Of a DNA stretch of 64,000 nucleotides, positions 18,246 through 29,200 are shown in pieces. Position 1 is the stretch's first letter; the number at the start of each line of letters is the position of its first letter. Origin of the DNA: Kitasatospora xanthocidica. GTDB lineage: Bacteria; Actinomycetota; Actinomycetes; Streptomycetales; Streptomycetaceae. The notes beneath the pieces are model-generated. The model did no database searches, was not told the DNA's origin, and saw nothing but the letters and a program-made list of their open reading frames with translations. Made by a program: the position numbers and the translations under genes. The stretch lies in the NCBI RefSeq assembly GCF_014656195.1, contig NZ_BNBY01000007.1:234517-298516 (forward strand), written 5' to 3'.

Positions 18246-18638
18246 TCACGCCCACTCAAGGAACTGGCGAACCCTGGCTTGGTGATCGGCAATCCACCCT
18301 TCCTCCAGCGCGATCGGGATCCTGACGGTCACCATAGAGATCGACTCGTCGTCCACCACGACCTCAGGGCAATCCCGATCACCATCGAGTTGAATGGCGA
18401 CCGTGGGGCCACGATTCATCTCCATCCAAACGATATCCCGCCCCTGAGAAAGCTCCTCCAGGGCGCGCCCCCACGCCTCAAGCTTCGGGCGCGAGAGGAC
18501 AAGAAGGGTGCCACCCTTGACAAACATGCTGGTTACAGCAATCTCAGCCTCCCAGAATCCCGATTCCATGGCCGAGTGAACAATAATTCGGACTTCATTC
18601 TCAAGGTCGGTCAACCGGACCAGCTCAAAAGGCAACAT
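18246..18638 (-). CDS. Candidate immunity protein (DUF5959-like)
   Basis: 130 residues from ATG 18638, which has GAGAGGG eight bases upstream and lies 13 nt after the toxin stop. A longer in-frame start at 18728 would overlap the toxin gene and is less likely. The sequence, with a central KGGTLLVLSRPKLEAWGRAL and EVVVDDESISMVTVRIPI near the end, recalls DUF5959 proteins of Streptomyces. This is family recognition from memory. Position directly behind a polymorphic toxin, small size, acidic character and low GC (29 of 60 G+C in 18541-18600) all fit an immunity protein that blocks the toxin tip. Direct evidence of function is absent. Confidence 0.6.
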   Translation of the reverse strand: MLPFELVRLTDLENEVRIIVHSAMESGFWEAEIAVTSMFVKGGTLLVLSRPKLEAWGRALEELSQGRDIVWMEMNRGPTVAIQLDGDRDCPEVVVDDESISMVTVRIPIALEEGWIADHQARVRQFLEWA

Positions 18639-18651
18639 ACGCCACACCCTC

Positions 18652-21600
18652 TCACCCGACAAGGAACTGGCCGAACGTTGACCATCCGTGATCATCGAAG
18701 GCGTGAATGTCCACCCGATATGGGACATTCGATCCTGGATGATAGCGCGGCGCGGCCTGGAATAGCACGCTTCTCTGGGTGCTGCTCACATGCTCGGCAA
18801 TGGACTCGCCAAATGCGGCCATGGCTCCGTTATCGGTCTTTGAATTTGTCCTAACGATGTTCGCCGGAACCTTTCCATCGCCACCGAGTGCGGCAGGCAG
18901 AAGGTGCCCCCTGGTATGGCCCGGAGAGTTCTTGACGAAGCCTGGAGGAATAATTCGCCGGCCCGCGGTGGTCCCGGTTCCAATGTCTGCCGGTGAAACA
19001 ACGGCAATGACTCCGCTTCGCTTCCCGTCCGCATTCACCTCTCCATAGTCGACATCACCGCACGTATTGTGAACCAGGACCGGAATGGCTCCCGCCAGCA
19101 CATAGTAGGTGTGGAGGAGGTTGACGGTGAGGTTGTGGGTGGTGACGGCGTAGGGGTAGTTGCGGACGGACTGGATGGTGAGGGTGGTGCCGTCGGGCTG
19201 GCGGAGGTGTTCGCCGGGGGTGAGTTCGCCGGCGTCGACCCACTGCTGGCGGGTCTCGCTCCAGTAGGGGTGGTGGTACGTGGAGGTGATCTTCGCCTGG
19301 TCCGCGGCCGGGGGGCCGCGGGGGTTGGCGTCGTCGGTGAGGGTGAGGTCGGTGAAGTCCTTGTCGTCGGGGGTGGTGATGGTGGCGGTGACGGGCTCGG
19401 GGTGGGTCTCGCCGGTCTGGGGGTCGGTCGCCATGACGACGTCGCCCTCGTGGATGTCCTCGATGGGCTTGAGTGACCCGTCCCCCATCAGGACCTTGGT
19501 GCCGGTCGGGAAGCTGTTGCGGACGAGGGAGCAACTGGACGCGGCCGATTCGTCGGCTTCCTTGGCTACTGCCTTACTCTCGGTTCCTGCCGCATCTGTT
19601 GCTGTTTCTTTTGCTGCTTTTTCTTCTGCGGCCTTGGCTGCTGCCTTTTCGGCTGCGCGAGCCTCGCCCGCGGCGGTCTTGGCGGTGACCAGGGCGGCTT
19701 CGGCTTCCTTGGCGGCGCGTTCGCCGCTCCGGATGGCGGTGTAGATCTTGTTGATCTCTTTGTAGATCTTGAGGGCTTCGATGCCGGCCTTGACAGCCTT
19801 GGCGAGCTTTCCCCACGGCACCACGTTCAGTGCCGTGTTGATGCAGCTCATCACTTCGCCCTTGGTGAAGCAGTCGCGGGCGTCGTTGTAGCCGATCAGA
19901 TCGCCGACGATGTCGACGACCTTGTGCACGAGTTCGTCACGCTTGTGCTTGTTGACGCGGACGATGTGGTCCGCTTCTTCGACGGCGTGCTGGGCCGTCT
20001 GCACCTCGGCTGTGGGCTTCTCCACGACGACCACCTGGGTGGTTTCGCCGTGTGAGTCCGTGTGCCAGCCGGCGCACTCCGTCGCCTGGTCGCATTCGAG
20101 GCGCAGGCCGTTGGCGTCGGACTTGTTGATCGGGCTGTTGTTGGCGTACGCGTAGGCGTTCCACTGTTGGGGGTCGCCGGGGTCGGTGATGGGGTCGGGG
20201 CTGATGAAGCGGCCCGCGCTGGGGTCGTACTCGCGGGCGCCGAGGAGGGTGAAGCCGGTCGACTTCTCCTTGGTGCCGCCGACGAAGCCCTTGTCGCCGG
20301 CCCAGACACCCGCGGACGGCTGGGTGCCGCGCTCGTTGCCGAAGGGGTCGGTGGGACGGCGGACGTGGGCGAGGGTCGCGGCATCGATCTGGACGCCGTT
20401 GGTGCCGTGCGGGTCCGCGCCCTGGTAGGCGAGCGTGGAGGATCCGCTGCTCATCGTCCGGGTGATGGAGAGGCCGTTGGACGCCCCGTAGGTGCGGACA
20501 GTGGTGACGACCTTGGTGTTGGTGTCCAACGTGAGCTGGTCCGCACCCAGGTTGAGGGTGGTCTTGCCCGGGTCGCGGCGGATCAGCTGGCCGCCGGACA
20601 GGTCGTACAGGTAGCTGGTGGCGCCGCTCTGGCCGGTGCCGGTGATCTGGTCGAGCTTGCCCTGGGCGTTCCAGGTCAGCGTCCTGGTGCCCGGAGTGTC
20701 GGTGATCGAGGTGGTGTTGCCCGCCGCGTCGTAGGTGTACGAGGTCACCGCGGTGCCGGCCGGGCCGGTCTGGGTGGACTTCGTCAGTGCGTGCGGACCG
20801 CCCGTGCCGCCGCCCGTCTTCGGGTCGGTGGACGGGGTGTTGGGGCCGGTGCCGAAGGTCTGGGTGGTGGTGACGTCCTTGGTGGTGTCGCCGTTGACGT
20901 CCTTCTGGACCAGCTTGGTGCGGTTGCCGACGAGGTCGTACTCGTATTGCTGCCAGTACGGGGCCGGGCCGCCGACGCTCGGCTGACCGTTGGTCACCGA
21001 CGGCCCGTCGGTGTTGGTGCAGGCTCCGACACCGGGAACGCTGGGCATCGGTTTGGTGCTCTGGGTGCCGGTGTCGGTCCAGGCTTGGGTGAGTCGGCCG
21101 AGGTAGTCGTGGGTGAAGCACTGCAGGTCGGCGACCTGGCCGTCCTGCGCGTTGCGGGCCGAGGTGACCTGGCCGAGCGGGTTGTAGGTGTAGTCGACGG
21201 AGTCCACGTGGGCGGTCTCGGCGCTCTGCTTGTCCAGGATCGAGCGCGTGACGCGGCCGGTGGCGTCGTCGATGGTCATGGTGGTGACCACCTGAGCGCC
21301 GGCGACGCCCACAGTGGTGCGGTACGGACGACCGTAGGGGTCGTAGCGCACGTCAGCCACGTAGGTCCTCGCCTGGCCTGCGCCGAACCGACCGGACAGC
21401 CCGCCGAACTGGCCGACGTCGTCGGGAGCGAAGGTCAGGGTTTCCCGGCCCATGTTGGCCACGGCTGGAAGGGTCGTGGTCGCCAGCCGACCACCCTCGT
21501 CATAGATGTTGTCGGTCTGGTAAACACCGGCGAGTTCGTTCTCGACGGCGGGGATGGTGGTCTTGGCGCCCTTCTCGCGGTAGCCGATGTCGTAACCGGT

Positions 21601-24600
21601 GATCTCCGACTTGTAGGCGGCCCCGCTCGCTCCGCCGACATAGCGCGTCGAGGAGGTCGGCTTGCCCAGGGCGAGGGTGTCGAAGGTCCAGGCGGCGACC
21701 TGCTTGGCCGGGTCGACCGTCGTACCCTCGTAGGCCGCGGTGGTGCGGCCGAGCAGGTCGGTGACGGACGTCGCGCTCTTGCCGCGGGAGTCCGTGACGG
21801 TGACCAGGTTCTTGGTGTCGTCGTACGCCGTCGTTCCCGTACCCGAGTCCGGGTCGTTGGTCTTCACCGGGCGGCCCAGAAGGTCGTACTCGTACGTCCA
21901 CTGGTTGCCCGCCGCGTCCTTGCGCCAGACCTCCTTGCCGTCCGGCGTGTAGCCGTACGTGGTCTCGTCGTACGCGCCGGTCGGGGTGTTGCCCTTGTAC
22001 TGGCGCAGGGCGACGGTGTTGCCGCGGGCATCGGTGATCTTTGCGGAGGCGTAGCCACCGGCCGGCGGGGTCATGCGGACCTCATCGGCGCCGAGGTAGT
22101 CGGTGTGAGTGCGCCACTGTTCCACGCCGTGCGACTGGAAGATCGAGTCGGTGACCCGGCCCATGCCGTCGAACTTCTGGACGGTCTGCGAGGGGATCTT
22201 GCTGTCCGGTTCGACGCCGCCGTTGGGCAGAAAGAGCTGGCCGCTGGGCTGTGCCTTGTCGTCGTAGTAGGCGGCGCTCGTCTTGGTCTGCCGGCCCTGC
22301 GAGTCGAACAGCGCGTCGGTGATCATACGGCCGGTGGCGCCCGAGGGCGGGGTGGCCTGGGTCTGCCGGACCCGGCCGAGGCCGTCATAGATGGTGAAGT
22401 TCGAGGTGTAGAGCTTCAGACTGCCCATCAGCGCTTGGGTGAGAACCTGGGAGGGGGCGTTGGTGCCGTTGACCGAGTACGAGATCTTGCGAGTGGGCCG
22501 GTTCGGGTTCTTGGCACGGTTGTTGTCCGGGCTCCAGCTGGCGACGGCGCGACCGAGGGCGTCGAAGTCCTGCTCGCTGATCCGGCCGTTCTCGTCCTTG
22601 ATCTTGAGCGGCGAGCCCCGGCCGACGTCGAGGGTGCTGACGGTCTGCCAGCCCAGCGGGTTGGTGTGGGTGACCTGCGTGGGCAGTTGCCCGGTGGCCG
22701 GGGAGTAGGCGGTCTTGGTCTCGGCGCCGGTCGGGTGGGTGGCGTCGGTGCGGGTCGGGTCGACGGTGCTGATGACCCGGCCGTACACGTCGAAGCTCAC
22801 CCTGGCGGTGGCCCGGTAGACCGGCTGGCCCGCAGCGTCGTAGCGCTCCAGGACCTCGGTCGAGGTCTGTTCGGACTTGGCGCCGGACTGGCCGAACGGC
22901 AGACCGTCGAAGTACGCCCGGGTGTCCGCGACCGTGTTGTCCTTGGTCGCGGTCTGACCGCAGGCGCCCTTGAGGACCAGGGTGCGCGAGGCCAGCTGCG
23001 TCGGCGCGTTGCCGGGGCCGTTCGCGTACTCGAAGGAGGTGCAGAGCAGCTGCTCGGGGTGGGCCAGGTCACCGTTGTCGTAGACGGTGAGCGGACGGGC
23101 GAAGGGAGTCGAGTCGTACGTGGTGGAGCGCTCGCGGGTGCGCCAGCCGTTGGCGAGCTTGTCGCGGTTGGTCACCTTGAGGACGTTGACGGCCCGGGCG
23201 GTGATCGCCGGCATGCCGCCGGACTGGTTGCGAGTGGCGGTGACCGGACCGACCCACGGGTCGGAGACCACGGTGGAGAGGACTTCGCCGTTCTCGCCGT
23301 TGTAGGTGGCGGAGTCGCGGATGAAGCCGACCAGGGCGTTCTCGTCCTTGATCGTGCCGCCGTGCACGTCGGCCACCGTCACCTGGCGGGCGGTTCCGTT
23401 GGCGAGGACGTCGCCGTCCATGCCGCGCAGGAACGTGGCGACCGACTTGGTGCGCGGCGACTCGACGTCGCTTCCGCTGCCGGTGAGGGTGGTGACCGTC
23501 GCGTACCCGCGGAACTGGTCCCAGGTGCGGGTCTTGGAGTCGGCCATCTCGGAGTCGTTGCGGTGCCAGGCCGCGCCGCCGCCGTACACGTAGTTGGTGA
23601 CGACTGCGGGCTGGCCGCCGGCGACCGAGTCCTCCTGGGTGACGGACTGCACGATGACCTTGTTGAACCAGTCGTTCACCGGATCCGGCGCGCTCTGCCC
23701 GGGCAGGTACCACTTGACCGGCATGCAGGCCATCGTGTTGCCGTCCTCGGACGCCGGCATCGTCCCGCCGGCCTCCCGCGAGCACTCGGCGGGCCGGTAG
23801 ACGACGTTGATCAGACCGCCGGTCTCGGTGGTGATCTTCTGGATACGCGGACGGTTGTACGGCTCCACCGAGGCCGAGGTGCCGTCGACCGGCCCCTTGA
23901 CGCGGTTGGCGATCTGCAGCGGCTGGAAGGACACCGCCGGCAGGGTGATCGGCGTGCGGTTGTTGCTGCCGGTGTGCTGAACGGAGTCCAGCCAGAGTGA
24001 CGGCGAGGTGCCGTCGCCCGGGTCCTGGAAGGACTGGTTGAGGGTGAAGGAGTCGACCGCGCGGTACTTGGTGCCCTCCCAGACCTCGGTGTCGATCTTC
24101 GTGAGGCGCTTGGTGGTCCAGAAGGTCGGCGAGTAGACGGTGCAGTCGCCGGTCGCGTCGCAGTTCTGGTCGATCGGGGTGTCCGGCCAGCGCTTGGCGT
24201 TGGCCTTGGTCCGCTGGGACGGGTCGCAGGTGAAGTCCTTGTCCGGCAGGCAGCGCTCGGCGGTGCGGAACCACACCTGGGCGGCCGGGTTGGCCTTGCC
24301 CTTGGCGGCGATCTGGTCGGGCAGGCGCTGGCCGTAGCCCACCCAGGTTGGGTAGGCGGCGCGCTGGTACTGGACCCGGGGGCCGGTGCCGTTGTTCTGG
24401 CCGCCGCCCTGGACGTAGTAGTTCTGCTCCTGGTCGTACCGGTAGGTGATCAGGTTCTGGTGCGGGTCGACGACGTAGTCCAGCGACCACTGCCAGCCCA
24501 TCTGGTTCCAGGAACCGGTGGCCGGGGAGCCGGTCTTCAGGCACGGGTCCTGGCCACCGGGCCAGTACACGGGAAGGGTGGAGACCGAGTTGCTGGCCTG

Positions 24601-25977
24601 GTCGGTGCCATCGCCGCCCGGCAGGTGGTTGGCGCCGAAGTAGTACTGGGTGCCGTCGACGGTGGTGATCCGCCAGGCCTCGCCGTTCCAGGCGCCGTTG
24701 TTCTGCGCGGTCAGCCGCTCGACCTTGGTGCCGTCCTCACCCTGGAGGTGCCAGTCGCAGGACGTGTCGTCCTTGACGAGCTGACCCGCGTGGCCCGCGA
24801 GCGAGAGCTGGAGCAGGTCACCGCCCCAGCACTGGTCGCCCGACTTGTCGATGCCGGCGTCCTTGCAGCCCTTGTAGCCGCGGACGATGGAACCCGGGTG
24901 CCACTCCCAGCCCTCACCGATCCAGGACGGCTGGGCGTTGGTGGAGGCGGTCTTACCGTCCACCGAGGAGGAGTCGTAGCCCAGCGAGACGTCGGGGGCC
25001 GGGCCCGCCAGGGCGGAGGGCAGTTCGACGGTGTAGCCGTAGGTGAAGTTGCCCGCGTTGGCACCGGCCTGCCAGGAGGCGGACGGCGTGATCGGCGAGG
25101 CGGTGAAGTCACCGCTGCTGCCCTTGGCGTCCGCCTCGACGGCGAGCGCCACCGCCGAGGAGGCTGCCGAGCTCTCGAAGGCGCCCGAGGCGAAGGACTT
25201 GGAGGCCTCGCCGGTCGGCTGCGGGACGTCGACCTCGGCGACCAGTCGGCCGGTGGAGGCGTCGCGGTGGGACGGCACCGGGGTGCGCGTCGTGCAGCCC
25301 GCGGCGCCAGGGGTGGTCAGCGCGCAACCGGGCAGCTGGACGATCCTGGCCCGGGAGGCCCAGTTGGCGCCGGCGTTCTTCGCCCAGGCCTGGACGTCGA
25401 TCCCGACCTGGACCCGGCCCGCCTGGTGGCCCGCGCCGGTGTCGGTGAGGGCGACCAGGGCACCGTTCACTCCGGCGGCCTTCATCTGGCCCTGATCGGC
25501 CAGTTCGACCTGGAGCGTCGAGGGGGCGCCGTTCGCCGGGGCCGCCGACGCGGTCAGGGCGTCAGGCTTCGCGCCGGGGGCCGGGGCGATCCAGACCGGC
25601 AGCGAGCCGGCCTGGACCGGCTGCGAGGGCGCAGCCGTCGGCGCCGCCTCGGATGCGAACGGAGCCGGATCCGCCTTGGCGCCGGGACCGTCGAGGACGG
25701 CGGTGGCTCTGCCGGACGGTGGACTGGAATCGGCCGGTGGCGACCACTTCTTCCCGGGGTCGGGCTGGTACCCGGCGGCCTTGCCGTTCGCGCCCTTCAC
25801 CGGGTGGGTCTCCGGCACCGGCGTGTTCGGCGGCACCCAGACCTTCGGTGGCGGGTCCGCGTGGGTGACCGCCTCGACGGAGGGGATCGTCACCACCGAC
25901 ATGCAGACGGCCAAGGCTGCCGCGACGGCCACGCGCAGACTGCGCGGACGGGTGAACACGCGGACACGACGAGACAA
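18652..25977 (-). CDS. Secreted RHS/YD-repeat polymorphic toxin with Hint domain and nuclease tip
   Basis: 2441 residues. A signal peptide lies at about 1-37 (SLRVAVAAALAVCMSVVTIP). A long YD-repeat shell follows (many YDxxGR-type units, e.g. TTYGYTPDGKEVWRKDAAGN). The RHS core motif GAREYDPSAGRFISPDPITD is near residue 1922. After it come a charged Ala/Lys/Glu-rich linker and a Hint domain (about 2148-2300, NSFPTGTKVLMGDGSLKPIE to the pretoxin motif PVLVHN). The final 140 residues carry HTRGHLLPAALGGDG and NIVRTNSKTDNGAM, as in His-Me-finger DNA/RNA non-specific endonucleases. The likely role is contact-dependent killing: the shell encloses the toxin, Hint cleavage releases it, and the nuclease degrades target nucleic acid. 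The tip is clearly lower in GC than the scaffold. Confidence 0.88.
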   Translation of the reverse strand: MSRRVRVFTRPRSLRVAVAAALAVCMSVVTIPSVEAVTHADPPPKVWVPPNTPVPETHPVKGANGKAAGYQPDPGKKWSPPADSSPPSGRATAVLDGPGAKADPAPFASEAAPTAAPSQPVQAGSLPVWIAPAPGAKPDALTASAAPANGAPSTLQVELADQGQMKAAGVNGALVALTDTGAGHQAGRVQVGIDVQAWAKNAGANWASRARIVQLPGCALTTPGAAGCTTRTPVPSHRDASTGRLVAEVDVPQPTGEASKSFASGAFESSAASSAVALAVEADAKGSSGDFTASPITPSASWQAGANAGNFTYGYTVELPSALAGPAPDVSLGYDSSSVDGKTASTNAQPSWIGEGWEWHPGSIVRGYKGCKDAGIDKSGDQCWGGDLLQLSLAGHAGQLVKDDTSCDWHLQGEDGTKVERLTAQNNGAWNGEAWRITTVDGTQYYFGANHLPGGDGTDQASNSVSTLPVYWPGGQDPCLKTGSPATGSWNQMGWQWSLDYVVDPHQNLITYRYDQEQNYYVQGGGQNNGTGPRVQYQRAAYPTWVGYGQRLPDQIAAKGKANPAAQVWFRTAERCLPDKDFTCDPSQRTKANAKRWPDTPIDQNCDATGDCTVYSPTFWTTKRLTKIDTEVWEGTKYRAVDSFTLNQSFQDPGDGTSPSLWLDSVQHTGSNNRTPITLPAVSFQPLQIANRVKGPVDGTSASVEPYNRPRIQKITTETGGLINVVYRPAECSREAGGTMPASEDGNTMACMPVKWYLPGQSAPDPVNDWFNKVIVQSVTQEDSVAGGQPAVVTNYVYGGGAAWHRNDSEMADSKTRTWDQFRGYATVTTLTGSGSDVESPRTKSVATFLRGMDGDVLANGTARQVTVADVHGGTIKDENALVGFIRDSATYNGENGEVLSTVVSDPWVGPVTATRNQSGGMPAITARAVNVLKVTNRDKLANGWRTRERSTTYDSTPFARPLTVYDNGDLAHPEQLLCTSFEYANGPGNAPTQLASRTLVLKGACGQTATKDNTVADTRAYFDGLPFGQSGAKSEQTSTEVLERYDAAGQPVYRATARVSFDVYGRVISTVDPTRTDATHPTGAETKTAYSPATGQLPTQVTHTNPLGWQTVSTLDVGRGSPLKIKDENGRISEQDFDALGRAVASWSPDNNRAKNPNRPTRKISYSVNGTNAPSQVLTQALMGSLKLYTSNFTIYDGLGRVRQTQATPPSGATGRMITDALFDSQGRQTKTSAAYYDDKAQPSGQLFLPNGGVEPDSKIPSQTVQKFDGMGRVTDSIFQSHGVEQWRTHTDYLGADEVRMTPPAGGYASAKITDARGNTVALRQYKGNTPTGAYDETTYGYTPDGKEVWRKDAAGNQWTYEYDLLGRPVKTNDPDSGTGTTAYDDTKNLVTVTDSRGKSATSVTDLLGRTTAAYEGTTVDPAKQVAAWTFDTLALGKPTSSTRYVGGASGAAYKSEITGYDIGYREKGAKTTIPAVENELAGVYQTDNIYDEGGRLATTTLPAVANMGRETLTFAPDDVGQFGGLSGRFGAGQARTYVADVRYDPYGRPYRTTVGVAGAQVVTTMTIDDATGRVTRSILDKQSAETAHVDSVDYTYNPLGQVTSARNAQDGQVADLQCFTHDYLGRLTQAWTDTGTQSTKPMPSVPGVGACTNTDGPSVTNGQPSVGGPAPYWQQYEYDLVGNRTKLVQKDVNGDTTKDVTTTQTFGTGPNTPSTDPKTGGGTGGPHALTKSTQTGPAGTAVTSYTYDAAGNTTSITDTPGTRTLTWNAQGKLDQITGTGQSGATSYLYDLSGGQLIRRDPGKTTLNLGADQLTLDTNTKVVTTVRTYGASNGLSITRTMSSGSSTLAYQGADPHGTNGVQIDAATLAHVRRPTDPFGNERGTQPSAGVWAGDKGFVGGTKEKSTGFTLLGAREYDPSAGRFISPDPITDPGDPQQWNAYAYANNSPINKSDANGLRLECDQATECAGWHTDSHGETTQVVVVEKPTAEVQTAQHAVEEADHIVRVNKHKRDELVHKVVDIVGDLIGYNDARDCFTKGEVMSCINTALNVVPWGKLAKAVKAGIEALKIYKEINKIYTAIRSGERAAKEAEAALVTAKTAAGEARAAEKAAAKAAEEKAAKETATDAAGTESKAVAKEADESAASSCSLVRNSFPTGTKVLMGDGSLKPIEDIHEGDVVMATDPQTGETHPEPVTATITTPDDKDFTDLTLTDDANPRGPPAADQAKITSTYHHPYWSETRQQWVDAGELTPGEHLRQPDGTTLTIQSVRNYPYAVTTHNLTVNLLHTYYVLAGAIPVLVHNTCGDVDYGEVNADGKRSGVIAVVSPADIGTGTTAGRRIIPPGFVKNSPGHTRGHLLPAALGGDGKVPANIVRTNSKTDNGAMAAFGESIAEHVSSTQRSVLFQAAPRYHPGSNVPYRVDIHAFDDHGWSTFGQFLVG

Positions 25978-26237
25978 CTGATCCCCCCACAGATCCCCGG
26001 AGCCCGAATCGGACCGACCGTGCCGGCCCAGGCCTCCGGCACCTTATGGGCACACGACCTATCCGGAACAGGAAGACTTCATGATCACGCAGTGTGAGGA
26101 ACGTCACCCGGAGAGCAATGTGTCACCTCCCGCGACAACTCGGACACGGTGTCGACAAAACGCTTTGACAGCGAAGCAAATGTGAAGGCACCGTGCGGCT
26201 GACTTCTGCTCACATCACCTTTGACGACGGGGTCTTC
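25978..26237. promoter_or_regulatory. Shared divergent promoter region of the RHS island
   Basis: 260 bp separate the divergent RHS and lectin-like genes. The segment is more AT-rich than its surroundings, and TTTGACAGCGAAGC at about 26164 offers a -35-like TTGACA toward the plus-strand gene. No clear palindrome was found. Joint control of both genes is likely from the layout. Confidence 0.45.
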
Positions 26238-29200
26238 ATGTCAAGGTCGAAACCACCATTTCCTCCAACTCCCGGGCGGGGCACAAGAAGCCGGACATTC
26301 GGCGCGGCACTGCTGCCGCTCGCCTGTACGGCTGTCCTCTCCCTCGGCGCAGGCCTCCTGGCAGTGCCCGGCATCGCCGCGGCGGCTCCCGCCGACCGCG
26401 GCCACGGACCTGCCGACACCTCCTGGCCCGCGCATCCCGCGCCACCGGCCAAGGGGCAGCCCGGTGGTCGCTCGGCCCAGACCGAGGTGATTCGCACCGC
26501 GCAGGCGAAGGCGAAGAGCACCGGAAAGCCCGTCGTCGTCGATTCCCTGACCACGGGGAGCAGCCGGACCACCGCCAACCCGGACGGCACGGTGAGCAGC
26601 GAATCCTCGCCGGTGGCGGAGCGGGTCAAGAACGCCGACGGCACCTGGCGGGCCGTGGACGCGACCCTGCGGGCCAACGCCGACGGCACGGTCACGCCGA
26701 CCGCCGTCCCGTCCGCTCTCACGTTCTCCGGTGGCGGCAGCGGCCCGCTGGCCACCATGGCGACGGCGGACGGCAGGAAACTGTCGATCAAGGCGCCGTT
26801 CGACCTGCCGAAGCCCGAACTCGCGGGCAGTAGCGCGCTCTACCGGTCCGTCCTGCCCGACGTCGACCTGGAGGTGAGTGCCACCGCCGCCGGCGGCTGG
26901 CGTCAGATCCTGATCGTCCGCACCGTCCAGGCCGCGGCCGACCCGAAGATCAAGAAGCTGCACCTCGACACCACCACGGACGGGCTGACCGTCAAGGCGG
27001 ACGCCAACGGCAACCTGACCGCCGAGGACGCCACCGGCAAGGCCCGTTTCACCGCTCCGGCTCCGGTCATGTGGGACTCCACCCCCGCCGGCTCGCAGTC
27101 CAAGGCCACCGCGGCGCCCCCGGCCGACGGCGCTCCGGTCCCGGCCGGCTCCGACAGCAAGGCCCCCGGCCCCGGCGCCCGGACCGCGCCGATCACCACC
27201 ACCGTCACCGGCAGTGGCATCGACCTGGTGCCGGACCCCTCGGCGCTCGGACAGGGCACCGGCCCCTGGTACATCGACCCGGGCTGGAACCCGACCGCCG
27301 ACAACGGCACCCAGGCCTGGGCGCAGGTCCAGTCGGCCTACCCCACCACCCCGGAGTACAACGGCACCCAGTACGGCCAGGACAAGCCGGGAGCCGGCTA
27401 CTGCGGCTACATCGACACCAGGAACCGCTGCGAGAGGGAAGGCAAGGAACGCGCCTACTTCCAGGTCGGCCTGGACCCGGTGTTCTGGGACTCCGCCGTG
27501 CTGAGCGCCAAGCTGTACGCCACCGTCGCGGAGTCCTCCAGCCCGTCGACACCCACGCCGATGGGCCTGTACTCGACCGGCTCGGGCAACAACAACCCGA
27601 TCAACCAGTGGACCCGCTGGGAGGCCCAGCCCTGCCCTGAGCTCTCGAACTGCGCCAAGGTCGGCCTGAACTGGATCCAGGGGGCGGGCGGCAAGGAGTT
27701 CGACGTCCTCACCCAGATGACCCAGGCGGCGAGCGAACACTGGGGTGGTTGGACCTTCATGTTCGCCCCCGACGACGAGACCAACAAGTACTACCACCAG
27801 CGGTTCGCGAACAGCCCGCACATCGTCGTCACCTACGACTTCGCGCCCAACATCGGCAGCCCCGCCACCAGTCCGACCCCCGGGTTCGCTCGTGACGCCA
27901 CCTACAACGCGTGCCAGACCCCCGGCACTGGCAACCCCTGGGACAACCCGGGCTGGGTCGGGATCAACACCGACATCAACCTGAGCGTCGACACCTGGTC
28001 GCGGACCGGTGAGCAGCTCTGGACGACGTTCAAGATCTGGGACGACGACAACGGCGGTTCCTCCGCCGTCTACTCGACGGACTGGGGAGCCAGTTCGGGC
28101 CGCAAGAACGTGAGCGTCGGCCCGCTGATCGACGGGCACCAGTACGGCTGGTACGCCGTCACCGACGACGGCACGCTCCACAGCGAGAACTCGCCGATGT
28201 GCTTCCTCCGCATCGACCGCACCCCGCCGACCGCGCGGGTCACCTCGACGGACTTCCCCGAGTCCGGCACCCTCGGCGGCCACCCGAAGCTCGTCGGCCA
28301 GGAGGGCGTCTTCACCCTGACCGGCGCCGACCCGGCTCCGGCCACCGGCGGCCGCTCCTCCGGCCTGGCCTGCGCCCGGTGGACCACGGACCCGGTCCAG
28401 GCCGCGGCCACCGGGTGGAACTGCACCGACGGCGGCAACATCGTCAAGATGAACGGCGACGGCAGCGTCCAGCTGACGTACACGCCGTGGCACTGGGGGA
28501 CCAACTTCCTCTACCTGCAGACCCAGGACAACGCCGGCAACATGTCGCAGCCGGTCGCGTACACCTACTTCGTGCCGAGCAACCCCGCCGCCGGCGACCC
28601 CGTCATGGGCGACATCGACGGCGACCGCAAGGGCGACGTCCTCCTGCCGGACGGCACCGGCTCGCTGCGGCTGGTGGGCGCCAACGCCGACCCGTACGCG
28701 GCCCCGAACACCAAGCCGGCCTCCGCGCCCGGCGCGGCGGACAACCAGGACTGGAGCACGGCCCAGATCACCCACCGGGGTTCGTTCAGCGACCGGAACG
28801 TGGACGACCTCGTCGCACACGCTCCCGGCAGCCCCTTCCTCTCGCTCTACCCGAACGACGACATCGCCGGGCATCTCGACGGCCAGGCCGCGACGACGCT
28901 GGCCAAGAGCCGCTTCTGCATCCTGCCCGACGGCACGCCGATCGACTGCGCCGCCAACGGCAACGGCAGTGACTGGTCCGGCGTCACCCAGATCGCCGCA
29001 TTCGGATCGCCCTACGGCGACACGCCGGACAAAGCGGGTACGACCCTCGCGGGTCTGCCCCGGTCCTCCCTGCTCTTCGTCGAGAAGAGCAGGTTGTGGC
29101 TCAACCTGTCGGACAACGTGAAGCACCTCGACGGACCGGCCATCCTCCTGTCCCAGGACCAGTCCTGGGACAGCTACGACCTGATCACCCCCGGCCCGAC

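Noticed and set aside
18639..18728. Longer start for the immunity gene
   Set aside because: It would overlap the end of the toxin gene and lacks a ribosome site, whereas ATG 18638 has GAGAGGG at a proper distance.
19060..19530. Intein within the RHS protein
   Set aside because: The Hint fold is present, but it lies between the RHS core and the toxin with a PVLVHN pretoxin motif. This fits autoprocessing rather than splicing of a host protein.
20062..24000. 1312-residue plus-strand frame over the RHS gene
   Set aside because: Antisense shadow of the RHS repeats; Val/Gly/Arg-rich without domains.
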